Positions 48,538 through 57,829 of a stretch of 64,000 nucleotides of DNA are shown piece after piece. Origin of the DNA: Luteococcus peritonei (GTDB lineage: Bacteria; Actinomycetota; Actinomycetes; Propionibacteriales; Propionibacteriaceae); the NCBI RefSeq assembly GCF_039526385.1, contig NZ_BAAAIX010000033.1, positions 1-64,000 of the forward strand, in the 5' to 3' direction. Positions within the stretch are counted from its first letter, which is position 1, and the number at the start of each line of letters is the position of its first letter. Under the pieces are notes generated by a model that had not been told where the DNA came from, made no database searches, and saw only the letters and a program-made list of their open reading frames with translations. The translations under genes were made by a program, and so were the position numbers.

Positions 48538-48750
48538 CTAGGGGTTATGAAATGAATTCCCTAGTGAATGGGTTTTGGGAATTGGTGGCGAATTCCCGGG
48601 AACTCGTCAAGGATGGGGGCAGTTGCCCGGCGCAAGCACCATGGGAAATCGGCCCCAGGCCGAGGGGAGTGACCCGGGCAAACAGTGGATCGATGTCTCG
48701 CGCTCGGGGGAGCGTGACGATCCACGGATTTGTCAGGAAGGACTGCGCAC

Positions 48751-50001
48751 ATGCGCTCCATCTCTCGTACCTCGATCCGTTCCGCCTCCTGCATCGGCGC
48801 CCTGGTCCTCGCCGGCGGCAGCTGGTTCGGCACCGGTTACGCCATGGCTGACACCGACGCCAGCCCCGACGCCACCGCGAAGCCCACGGCCACCTCCACG
48901 CAGACCGACCAGAGCAAGGAGCAGGCGGACGGCAGCGACCACGGCAAGACCGGCAAGCCCACCAAGGAAGACCCCAATGCCGACAAGGGCAAGGACTGCA
49001 AGGAGCACGGCAACACCGGCGGCGTCAACGAGGACCACTGCGGTCCGGTGAAGCCGGTGGGCACCACCGATCCGACCACTCCGGCCACCAGCGAGCCGAC
49101 CAGGACCGCTGATCCGGAGCCGACCAGGACGACCGCTCCGGAGCCCAGCAGGACTGCTGATCCGGAGCCCAGCAAGACCACTGCTCCCGAGCCCAGCAAG
49201 ACCGCCGAGCCGGTGCCCAGCGAGAGCCCGAAGCCTGCCGACCCCACCACCTCCGCCGCCCCCAAGCCCGGCCAGGTCACCGAGACCGTCTGGTGGCTGC
49301 TGCCCGAGGGCGCCGAGCCCAGCCGTGCGCACGAGTACACCCAGACGCGCATCCCCGTCGGCTCCGACATCCCCTGCGGTCGGAATGTCCAGGTGGACCA
49401 CTACAAGGGAACCCAGGAGCAGATCGACGACGTCATCGGCGACGGCGTGCTGACCCCGGGCGAGGACTCGGAGATCTACCAGGACAGCACCATCCTGTAC
49501 GGCCCGGAGTGCGAGCCGGAGACCCCGGCTCCCTCCGAGACCCCGGCCCCGTCGGAGACCCCGGCCCCGTCGGAGACCCCGGCCCCGTCGGAGACCCCGG
49601 CCCCGTCGGAGACCCCGGCCCCGTCGGAGACCCCGGCCCCGTCGGAGACCCCGGCCCCGTCGGAGACCCCGGCCCCCTCCGAGACCCCCTCGGATCTGCC
49701 CATGCCCAACCCGTCCCAGACCCCCTCGGACGATCCCTCCGACGACCCCGCTCCCTCGCAGAAGCCCTCCGAGAGCCCCTCGGACCTGCCGATGCCCCAG
49801 CCGAGCGAGACCCCCCGCACCATCGTCGTCGTCAACCCGCAGGCCCCTGCCGACCTGCCGATGCCCCAGACGCAGAACGAGCGTCCTTCCGGTCTCCCCC
49901 ACACCGGTGACCAGTCGGACGGCTTCTCGCCGCTCGGGCTCGGTGCGGGCATCTGCGGGATCGTCTTCGCCGGCACCTTCGTGGGCCGCAAGAAGAAGTG
50001 A
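48751..50001 (+). CDS. LPXTG (LPHTG) cell-wall-anchored repeat protein
   Basis: A 416-residue exported protein. Signal peptide about 1-35; a Thr/Pro/Glu-rich stalk with EPTRT/EPSKT repeats; a compact domain (about 172-245) beginning TVWWLLPEG and holding DIPCGRNVQVDHY and LYGPEC, whose two cysteines may pair; nine PAPSET repeats (49525-49686); three DLPMP motifs; then the sorting signal LPHTG (382-386), a hydrophobic helix and RKKK. Sortase links such proteins to peptidoglycan; no sortase gene is in the window. The compact domain resembles one seen in other actinobacterial wall proteins (from memory). Start ATG 48751 by AGGAAGG. Confidence 0.93.
   Translation: MRSISRTSIRSASCIGALVLAGGSWFGTGYAMADTDASPDATAKPTATSTQTDQSKEQADGSDHGKTGKPTKEDPNADKGKDCKEHGNTGGVNEDHCGPVKPVGTTDPTTPATSEPTRTADPEPTRTTAPEPSRTADPEPSKTTAPEPSKTAEPVPSESPKPADPTTSAAPKPGQVTETVWWLLPEGAEPSRAHEYTQTRIPVGSDIPCGRNVQVDHYKGTQEQIDDVIGDGVLTPGEDSEIYQDSTILYGPECEPETPAPSETPAPSETPAPSETPAPSETPAPSETPAPSETPAPSETPAPSETPAPSETPSDLPMPNPSQTPSDDPSDDPAPSQKPSESPSDLPMPQPSETPRTIVVVNPQAPADLPMPQTQNERPSGLPHTGDQSDGFSPLGLGAGICGIVFAGTFVGRKKK
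49525..49686 (+). repeat. Nine tandem 18-bp repeats (PAPSET)
   Basis: Nine in-frame 18-bp units coding PAPSET. The middle seven are essentially identical at DNA level; the first and last use other codons. Copy number probably varies by slippage. Confidence 0.93.
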
Positions 50002-50039
50002 TCGCCCGTCCTGACCGGAGCTGAACCACTGCAGGACGG

Positions 50040-50072
50040 CGGGCCCCGGCACCCTCGCGGTGCCGGGGCCCG
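50040..50072 (+). terminator. Terminator of LPHTG-protein gene
   Basis: Perfect 14-bp stem (50040-50053 with 50059-50072), 5-base loop, 38 bp after the stop. Confidence 0.78.
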
Positions 50073-50169
50073 TCCGCACGCCCCAGCCGGGTACCAGGCC
50101 CCCCGCGCTGCTGTTCACCTCAGGCGTAGCGGCTTTACCCGGCCACCCGGGGGCGGCTTTCATGGAGGG

Positions 50170-50946
50170 ATGAAGAAGGTACTGATGGTGCTGACCAGCG
50201 CCGACGAGATCAATGGCGCGCCCACCGGCTACACGCTGAGCGAGGCCGCCCACCCCTGGAAGGTCTTCCGGGACGCCGGGCACGTGGTGGACTTCGCCTC
50301 CCCCAAGGGCGGCACCCCGCCCATCGACCCCAACAGCGAGGCCGACGAGATCACCGAGGAGTACCAGGACGACGCGACGGTGCAGGCCGGTCTGGCCAAC
50401 ACCGCCAAGCTGGAGTTCGTCGAGCCCGACCAGTACGACGCGGTCTACCTGGTGGGTGGCCACGGCACGATGGTGGACTTCCGGGGCAACGAGCACCTGG
50501 CCCGCCTGGTCTCGACGATGGCCGACGGCGGCGCCGTCGTCTCCGCGGTCTGCCACGGCCCGTCCGGCCTGCTCGACGTGGAACTGGCCAACGGCCTGCG
50601 CATCGTCGAGGGCAAGAAGGTCTCCGCCTTCACCGATTCCGAGGAGACCGAGATCGGTCTGGCCGAGGCCATGCCCTTCCTGCTCTCCAGTGAGCTCGAG
50701 GCCCAGGGCGCCGTGCTGCAGCAGGCCGAGAACTGGGCCGAGCAGGTCAGCGTCGACGGGCTGCTGGTCACCGGCCAGAACCCCGCCTCCGCCGCCGGCG
50801 TCGCCAAGGAGGTGGTCAAGATCCTCACCACCCTGGTGCGCGAGGAGAAGGCTGCCGACGAGGCCGCCGCCGATGCGCTGCGCGAGCAGAAGGACGCCGA
50901 GAAGGAGTCCGCGGAGCAGGACAAGGAGAAGCCCGCCTCCGAATGA
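50170..50946 (+). CDS. DJ-1/PfpI-family protein (Hsp31-like)
   Basis: A 258-residue member of the type 1 glutamine-amidotransferase-like superfamily; relatives act as glyoxalase III, deglycase or chaperone. The nucleophile is C128 in SAVCHGPSGL, with LVGGHGTMVDF before it. The N-terminus MKKVLMVLTSADEINGAPTG matches the Hsp31-like subgroup, which has a conserved glutamate after PTG. The last 30 residues are a charged Glu/Lys tail. Monocistronic, with its own terminator. Confidence 0.88.
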   Translation: MKKVLMVLTSADEINGAPTGYTLSEAAHPWKVFRDAGHVVDFASPKGGTPPIDPNSEADEITEEYQDDATVQAGLANTAKLEFVEPDQYDAVYLVGGHGTMVDFRGNEHLARLVSTMADGGAVVSAVCHGPSGLLDVELANGLRIVEGKKVSAFTDSEETEIGLAEAMPFLLSSELEAQGAVLQQAENWAEQVSVDGLLVTGQNPASAAGVAKEVVKILTTLVREEKAADEAAADALREQKDAEKESAEQDKEKPASE

Positions 50947-50989
50947 TCACCAGCTGGCGCAGCCGTCGCAGCCGCGCCACGGTGAACCT

Positions 50990-51024
50990 GCGGTGCCCGC
51001 CTCGTGCCTCGAGGCGGGCACCGC
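50990..51024 (+). terminator. Terminator of DJ-1/PfpI gene
   Basis: Perfect 15-bp stem (50990-51004 with 51010-51024) and 5-base loop, 44 bp after the stop. Confidence 0.78.
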
Positions 51025-51114
51025 TCGTCGTCGGGGCGACACCATCCTGGCTCGCGGGGTGGAGGCTCCCGACGGGCCGGCTGCGTGGCAGACTGGCGCC
51101 GACAAGGGGGTCCG

Positions 51115-52236
51115 ATGGACGAGCAGTGGAGCTTCACCCGGCCCAGCGCCACCATGGCCAGCGACGAGTGGGTGTCGCCCAGCATGCTGGTGGCCGAGCG
51201 CCCGGTCTCCTCGCTCTTCGACCCGGGGCCGGACCGGCACGCGGGTGCCCCCAGGGCTGCCGATCGCACCACGGGAGGCACCACAACCCCGGCTCGCCCG
51301 AGCATCACGCCGCGCGAGACCGGCCACCAGTCCCCGCCGCGAGTGGCGCGCCAGTCGACGAGCGACGGGCCTGGCCTCGACCACCCTGCGAGCGGGCCCG
51401 TCGACGAGCCTCCCGCCCCAGCCGCGCCCCCGGAGGTCCCGCCACGACAGGCTCCGGCGCCTCGCGCTCTCGGTGAGCCCGTCGGGCAGGACCGTGACCC
51501 CGGCACCCCGGTGCGCAGCGCCAGCTTCCACGCGGGCCAGCGGGCAGCGACGTCTGGGCAGCAACCCGAGCTGCTGCAGCTCGCTGAGCGCCTGTTCGGC
51601 AAGGACGTGACGGCCCTGTGGACCGCCCGCAACAACCCGGGCACTCACCCGCAGCGGGCCGTCCCGCAGCAGTCGGTCCCGCGTGCCCGGCCGCCGGCTC
51701 CCGGCGTCGGCGTCACCTCCACGCCCACCAGTCGTCGCGGCTTTCTCGCCCTGGTGGGGATCGCGGCCGGCGTGCCGGTGGCGGTGACACTGCTCGGCGA
51801 CTTCACCCGCGAGCCCGAGGCTCGGGTGGACTCCGCCGGCCAGCAGGTGGAGTCGGACCAGGGCAACTTCCTGCTGCCCACCGGCTGGAGCCTGAGCGGC
51901 GTCGAGGGCGACTGGGTCGTGCTCCAGGGTCCCGCCGAGGACGACACCCTGCGCCTGACGCGCAGTCGTCGCGACGAGCCCACGACCGAGGCCGTGGCAT
52001 TGGCCGTGCTGGAGGAACAGACGGCCCAGGTGGGCATCCTGCGGTCCTCCCCGGGGCTGCGCGGCGACCGGCAGATCGCGGCGGCGCAGTCGGGCGACGA
52101 CAGCCTGGACCGGCTGGCCTGGGTGGTGCCCGACGGCCAGGAGTACGTGCTGCTGCTGGGCGGCACGAGGGTGGGGAACCTGCCCTCTCTCGTGGACCCG
52201 ATGACCACGGTGATCAGCAGCCTGACCACGCCCTGA
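51115..52236 (+). CDS. Proline-rich membrane-anchored protein with internal twin-arginine motif
   Basis: A 373-residue protein I cannot name. Residues 1-190 are Pro/Arg/Ala-rich and probably disordered. At about 206-230 stands SRRGFLALVGIAAGVPVAV, which has the form of a twin-arginine signal followed by a hydrophobic segment but lies far from the N-terminus. The remaining 140 residues form a soluble domain (NFLLPTGWSLSGVEGDWVVL). The ATG at 51115 follows AAGGGGG; a GTG at 51607 would still leave 40 residues before the RR. A single-pass anchor with the C-terminal domain outside is the simplest model. Confidence 0.7.
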   Translation: MDEQWSFTRPSATMASDEWVSPSMLVAERPVSSLFDPGPDRHAGAPRAADRTTGGTTTPARPSITPRETGHQSPPRVARQSTSDGPGLDHPASGPVDEPPAPAAPPEVPPRQAPAPRALGEPVGQDRDPGTPVRSASFHAGQRAATSGQQPELLQLAERLFGKDVTALWTARNNPGTHPQRAVPQQSVPRARPPAPGVGVTSTPTSRRGFLALVGIAAGVPVAVTLLGDFTREPEARVDSAGQQVESDQGNFLLPTGWSLSGVEGDWVVLQGPAEDDTLRLTRSRRDEPTTEAVALAVLEEQTAQVGILRSSPGLRGDRQIAAAQSGDDSLDRLAWVVPDGQEYVLLLGGTRVGNLPSLVDPMTTVISSLTTP

Positions 52237-52346
52237 ACCTCCCGTCGAACCACCCGCACCTGAGGCGCAGCTCCAGCACCGGCCCGGCTCCCCGTCGGGC
52301 AGGGACGCGTGAAAGACTGTCTGCAGCCTGCTACGAAGGAGTGAAG

Positions 52347-54131
<1,785 letters not shown>

Positions 54132-54136
54132 TCGCT

Positions 54137-54174
54137 CACGACGGCCCGGGACCCAGCGGTCCCGGGCCGTCGTG
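54137..54174 (+). terminator. Fumarase terminator
   Basis: Perfect 17-bp stem (54137-54153 with 54158-54174) with a CAGC loop, 5 bp after the stop. Confidence 0.88.
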
Positions 54175-54250
54175 CTGCCCGGGGCCGGCTCGCATCCGGG
54201 ACACATGCCTGGCACAGCCTCCGCACAGCCGGTGGGCCGAGCGTTGGAGC

Positions 54251-55693
54251 ATGACCTCGAACGTGCTCACCCGGTCGTCGCGTGATGGGGCTGCGGCTCG
54301 TCTTCCGCAGCCGGCGGCCACCCTCCTGCGTGACGGCGCAGGACATGATCCGCTTCGCGGAAACCGCCGTCGCCGCGCCCTGGAGCTCACGGGGGTCCAG
54401 CTGCTCGCCTGGCTCTCGGTGGCGGTGGTGGTGGCGATCTACCTCGGTGACCGCGGGCTGTCGGGCTGGGACGACGCCAAGGGGGTGCTGAAGAGCGTCG
54501 GCATCCTCACCGGCCTGGTCTCGGCCGACCTGATGTGCCTGATGCTGCTGCTGGCTGCGCGCATCGGCTGGCTGGAGCGTCTGCTCGGCCAGGACCGGGC
54601 GCTGGCTCGCCACTCCGGGCTGGGCAGCTGGGTGGTGGGCGGCGTGATGGCGCACGGGATCCTGCTGGTGGGCAGCTATGCCATGAGCCAGCAGACCGGC
54701 TGGCTGGACGAGTTCGTGCTGCTCTGGGGCGTGCGCGACGTGGCGCTGGCCGTGATGGCAGCAGCGCTGCTGCTGGTCGTCGGGCTGAGCTCTGCGGTGC
54801 TCGCCCTGCGCCGCCACCTGCCCTACGAGCTGTGGCACGGCGTGCACCTGACCACCTACCTGGCGGTGGCGCTGAGCATCCCGCACCAGTTCACCACCGC
54901 CACCCTCTTCGAGAGCGGCTGGGCCCGGGCCTGGTGGATCGGTCTGTACGGCCTCACCGCCTTCTGCCTGCTCACCTGGCGTGTGCTGCTCCCGCTGCTG
55001 GTCTCGCTGCGCCAAGGTCTGGTGGTCACCCGGGTGGAGGAGCTCGACGACGACGTGGCCGCCATCACGATGCGCGGCAGGGATGTGGCCTCGCTGCGGA
55101 TCCGGGGCGGGCAGTTCGCCCACTGGCGCTTCTGGACCCCGGGCCTGGTCTGGCAGCAACACCCCCTCAGCCTGTCCGCCATGCCCCGGGGCGACGAGTT
55201 GCGCATCACCGTGCGCGGCCTGGGGCGCGGCTCGGCCCGGATGCTGCGGCTGCGGCCCGGCACCCGGGTGAGCCTGCAGGGGCCCTATGGCCGCTTCAGC
55301 GACGTGGCCCGCACCCGCGAGTTCGTCGTGATGATCGGTTCCGGCACCGGAATCGCTCCGATCCGGGCGCTGCTGGAGGACACCCGCACCCTGCCGGGCC
55401 GAGCGCTCGTGGTGCTGCGGGCCTCGGCACCCGGGCAGTTGCACCACCTCGAGGAGTTCCGCGAGCTGTGCCGGGCCCGAGGCATCGCACTGGTCACCTT
55501 GGTGGGACCCCGCGGCGAGGGGTGGACCCCGGCGGGCAGCGAGGGGGTGGGGCTGTGCGAGCTGGCTCCCTGGGTCCGGGAGGCCGACCTCTACGTGTGC
55601 GGCCCGCGGGACTGGGCCGCCCTGGTCCAGGCGGAGGCCCTGGCGCTGGGAGTGCCAGGCGAGCAGCTGCACCGCGAGGACTTCAGCTTCTGA
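54251..55693 (+). CDS. Ferric-reductase-like transmembrane flavoprotein
   Basis: A 480-residue oxidoreductase. Six membrane helices (about 45-250) form a ferric-reductase-like domain with histidines in VMAHGILLVG and YELWHGVHLTTYL suited to heme binding; then an FAD-binding beta-barrel (RGGQFAHWRFW, QHPLSLSAMP) and a NAD(P)-binding domain (MIGSGTGIAPIRALLED, YVCGPRDWA). It would pass electrons from NAD(P)H across the membrane. No FMN-binding partner gene is adjacent. Acceptor unknown (iron, oxygen or quinone). Confidence 0.87.
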   Translation: MTSNVLTRSSRDGAAARLPQPAATLLRDGAGHDPLRGNRRRRALELTGVQLLAWLSVAVVVAIYLGDRGLSGWDDAKGVLKSVGILTGLVSADLMCLMLLLAARIGWLERLLGQDRALARHSGLGSWVVGGVMAHGILLVGSYAMSQQTGWLDEFVLLWGVRDVALAVMAAALLLVVGLSSAVLALRRHLPYELWHGVHLTTYLAVALSIPHQFTTATLFESGWARAWWIGLYGLTAFCLLTWRVLLPLLVSLRQGLVVTRVEELDDDVAAITMRGRDVASLRIRGGQFAHWRFWTPGLVWQQHPLSLSAMPRGDELRITVRGLGRGSARMLRLRPGTRVSLQGPYGRFSDVARTREFVVMIGSGTGIAPIRALLEDTRTLPGRALVVLRASAPGQLHHLEEFRELCRARGIALVTLVGPRGEGWTPAGSEGVGLCELAPWVREADLYVCGPRDWAALVQAEALALGVPGEQLHREDFSF

Positions 55694-55701
55694 GCACGAC
55701 G

Positions 55702-55735
55702 ACGGGCCCGCACCCCGGAAAGGATGCGGGCCCGT
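55702..55735. terminator. Terminator between convergent genes
   Basis: 11-bp stem (55702-55712 with 55725-55735) with a 12-base loop between the flavoprotein gene and the opposing unknown gene. Confidence 0.6.
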
Positions 55736-55753
55736 GCTGACGTGGCGAGGCGA

Positions 55754-56305
55754 TCAGGCCTGGTCGGCCGGACGCTGGAAGGGGCTCTCGGCCTGCGGGG
55801 CGCCGGGGGCCTGGTTGGGCACCTGCGGGGCGCCGGCGGCCGGGGCCTGCTGCGAGGGGTCGGCCTGCAGCTGCGGGGAGGCCTGCTGCGCCTGGCCGCC
55901 CTGCTGCAGCACCTGCTGCACCTGCTCGATCACCGCGGTCTCCTCGGGAGAGACGCCCTTGGCGGCCTGGGCCACCTCCTGGACAGCGGCGTTCACGTAC
56001 TGCTGCAGCGCCTGCAGGGTGGCGGGATCCTTGCTGGCGGTCTGCACGGCGGTGCCCAGGTTGGCCAGGAGCTTGGAGGTCATCTCCTCCTTGCTGCCGG
56101 CCTGCGGGGGCATCACGATGCCGCCGGTCATCAGCTTGCGGAAGTCCTCGGGAGCGCCCTTGAGGGCGTTGGAGGCCGCCATGGACTCCTTGAAGGTGGC
56201 GAAGAAGCCGGGCTCGGCCTGCGACACGAGGGCGATGGCGCCCATGACGCCACCGCGGATGGCTTCGGTCTCGTTCTCGTTGAACTGGCTCATGTCATCG
56301 ATCAT
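55754..56305 (-). CDS. Unknown soluble protein with Gln/Pro/Ala-rich tail
   Basis: A 183-residue protein I do not recognise. Residues 1-130 look helical and globular (NETEAIRGGVMGAIALVSQA; EDFRKLMTGGIVMPP); the last 50 are a Gln/Ala/Pro-rich disordered tail. No signal peptide or membrane segment. The ATG at 56305 has GGAGGG 6 bases upstream; a second ATG at 56293 is possible. It is 97 bp downstream of gltA on the same strand and may be read through from it. Confidence 0.65.
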   Translation of the reverse strand: MIDDMSQFNENETEAIRGGVMGAIALVSQAEPGFFATFKESMAASNALKGAPEDFRKLMTGGIVMPPQAGSKEEMTSKLLANLGTAVQTASKDPATLQALQQYVNAAVQEVAQAAKGVSPEETAVIEQVQQVLQQGGQAQQASPQLQADPSQQAPAAGAPQVPNQAPGAPQAESPFQRPADQA

Positions 56306-56401
56306 GGGCCGCCCTCCGGCCGGCCCGCCAGCCCCTATCGCCGCGAGCGGAACGGGGCCCCCACCCGAAGGTGAGGGCCCCGTCGCGTGGAGCTGCTGCG
56401 A

Positions 56402-57685
56402 TCAGCGCTGGTCCATCGGGACGTAGCTGCGCTCGGTCTGGCCCACGTAGATCTGGCGCGGACGGCCGATCTTGGTGGACTTGTCCGCGTTCTGCTCGCG
56501 CCACTGGGCGATCCAGCCGGGCAGGCGGCCGATGGCGAAGAGCACGGTGAACATGTTCACCGGGAAGCCCATGGCCTCGTAGATCAGGCCCGAGTAGAAG
56601 TCGACGTTCGGGTACAGCTTGCGGCTCTGGAAGTAGTCGTCGCTCAGGGCGGTCTGCTCCAGCTCCTGGGCGATGTCCAGCAGGTCGCGACGGCCCTCCT
56701 TGAGCTTGAGCACCTCGTCGGCGTGCTTCTTGATGATGTTGGCGCGCGGGTCGTAGTTCTTGTAGATCCGGTGGCCGAAGCCCATCAGGCGGATGCCGGC
56801 CTTCTTGTCCTTGACCTGCTGCACGTACTCCTGGACGCTCATGCCGGAGTCCTTGATGGCCTGGAGCATCTCCAGGACCTCCTGGTTGGCGCCGCCGTGC
56901 AGCGGGCCGGACAGGGCGTTCACGCCGGAGGCCACTGAGGCGTAGATGTTGGCCTGCGAGGAGCCGACCAGGCGCACGGTGGAGGTGGAGCAGTTCTGCT
57001 CGTGGTCGACGTGCAGGATCAGCAGCACCTCGAGGGCGCGGGTGATGGCGTCGTCGATCTGGTACGGCTCGGCGGGGGTGCCGAAGCTCATCCGCTCGAA
57101 GTTCTCGATGTAGCTCAGCGAGTGCTCCGGGTACAGGGTCGGCTTGCCGATGGAGTTCTTGTAGCCGTAGGCGGCCAGCGTGGGCACCTTGGCCAGCAGG
57201 CGGATGGTGGCCTCCTCGACGGAGTCCTCGTCCAGGCCGGTGGTCTCGGAGTTGAAGGTGCTCAGGCCCATGATGCCGGCGGCCAGCACGGGCATCGGGT
57301 GGGAACGACGCGGGAAGCAGCGGAAGAAGTCACGCATGCGCTCGTCGATGATCATGCTCTTGGTGATGCGGTCCTCGAAGGTGGCCAGCTGGTCGGCCGT
57401 CGGGAGCTCGCCGTAGATGACCAGGTAGGCGGTCTCCAGGAAGGTGGACTTCTCCGCCAGCTGCTCGATCGGGTAGCCGCGGTACTGCAGCACGCCCTCG
57501 TCACCGTTGATGTAGGTGATGGCCGACTTGCAGGAGGCGGTGGACGAGAAGCCCTGGTCGTAGGTGGTGTCACCGGTCTGCGCCAGCAGCTTGACGATGT
57601 CGTGGCCGTTGTTGCCCTGCGTGGCCTCCACGTAGGGAAGCTCGACGCTCTTGTCTCCGATGGTGAACGTTGCGTTTTCGGTCAT
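56402..57685 (-). CDS. gltA: Citrate synthase
   Basis: A 427-residue type II citrate synthase condensing acetyl-CoA and oxaloacetate. Active-site residues appear in LHVDHEQNCSTSTVRLVGSS (first histidine), LMGFGHRIYKNYDPRA (second histidine) and VDFYSGLIYEAMGFP (aspartate). The N-terminal beta domain (ENATFTIGDKSVELPYVEAT) marks the long hexameric form. ATG at 57685 after GAGGAGGAA. A palindrome GACCA-TG-TGGTC lies 39 bp upstream (57724-57735) and could be an operator. Confidence 0.96.
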   Translation of the reverse strand: MTENATFTIGDKSVELPYVEATQGNNGHDIVKLLAQTGDTTYDQGFSSTASCKSAITYINGDEGVLQYRGYPIEQLAEKSTFLETAYLVIYGELPTADQLATFEDRITKSMIIDERMRDFFRCFPRRSHPMPVLAAGIMGLSTFNSETTGLDEDSVEEATIRLLAKVPTLAAYGYKNSIGKPTLYPEHSLSYIENFERMSFGTPAEPYQIDDAITRALEVLLILHVDHEQNCSTSTVRLVGSSQANIYASVASGVNALSGPLHGGANQEVLEMLQAIKDSGMSVQEYVQQVKDKKAGIRLMGFGHRIYKNYDPRANIIKKHADEVLKLKEGRRDLLDIAQELEQTALSDDYFQSRKLYPNVDFYSGLIYEAMGFPVNMFTVLFAIGRLPGWIAQWREQNADKSTKIGRPRQIYVGQTERSYVPMDQR

Positions 57686-57754
57686 GAACAGTTCCTCCTC
57701 GAACCGGAGACCCGTCGGACTCCGACCATGTGGTCAAGACTGGTTTGGTGCGGA

Positions 57755-57774
57755 CGCCGGCACCACTGCCGGCG
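57755..57774 (-). terminator. Hairpin between subtilase and gltA
   Basis: 8-bp stem (57755-57762 with 57767-57774), loop CCAC, between two minus-strand genes; probable subtilase terminator. Confidence 0.5.
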
Positions 57775-57829
57775 GATGGGGCACACGATACCGCCTCCCC
57801 GCGAAACGGGAAATCGGTCATCCACGGGG

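Larger units (their letters stand above)
48137..48750. other. AT-rich regulatory region before the wall-anchored protein
   Basis: 614 bp with no convincing gene. The first part is GC-rich and contains a terminator-like hairpin; 48420-48600 is markedly AT-richer than anything around it and carries TATGAC repeats and two Fur-family-like palindromes (listed separately), plus AATTCCC/GGGAATT inverted repeats near 48554-48580 in what would be the leader. Confidence 0.6.

Noticed and set aside
48483..48851. Small plus-strand frame starting in the AT-rich region
   Set aside because: It overlaps the signal-peptide region of the LPHTG gene in another frame and has no coding character.
49525..49686. 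Possible CRISPR array at the 18-bp repeats
   Set aside because: The units are contiguous with no spacers and code in frame for PAPSET; this is a protein tandem repeat. No cas genes or arrays elsewhere.
48733..50556. 607-codon minus-strand frame opposite the LPHTG protein
   Set aside because: Its glycine/arginine repeats (RRGRGL) are the complement of the PAPSET tract, and the plus-strand protein has signal peptide, sorting signal and ribosome site.
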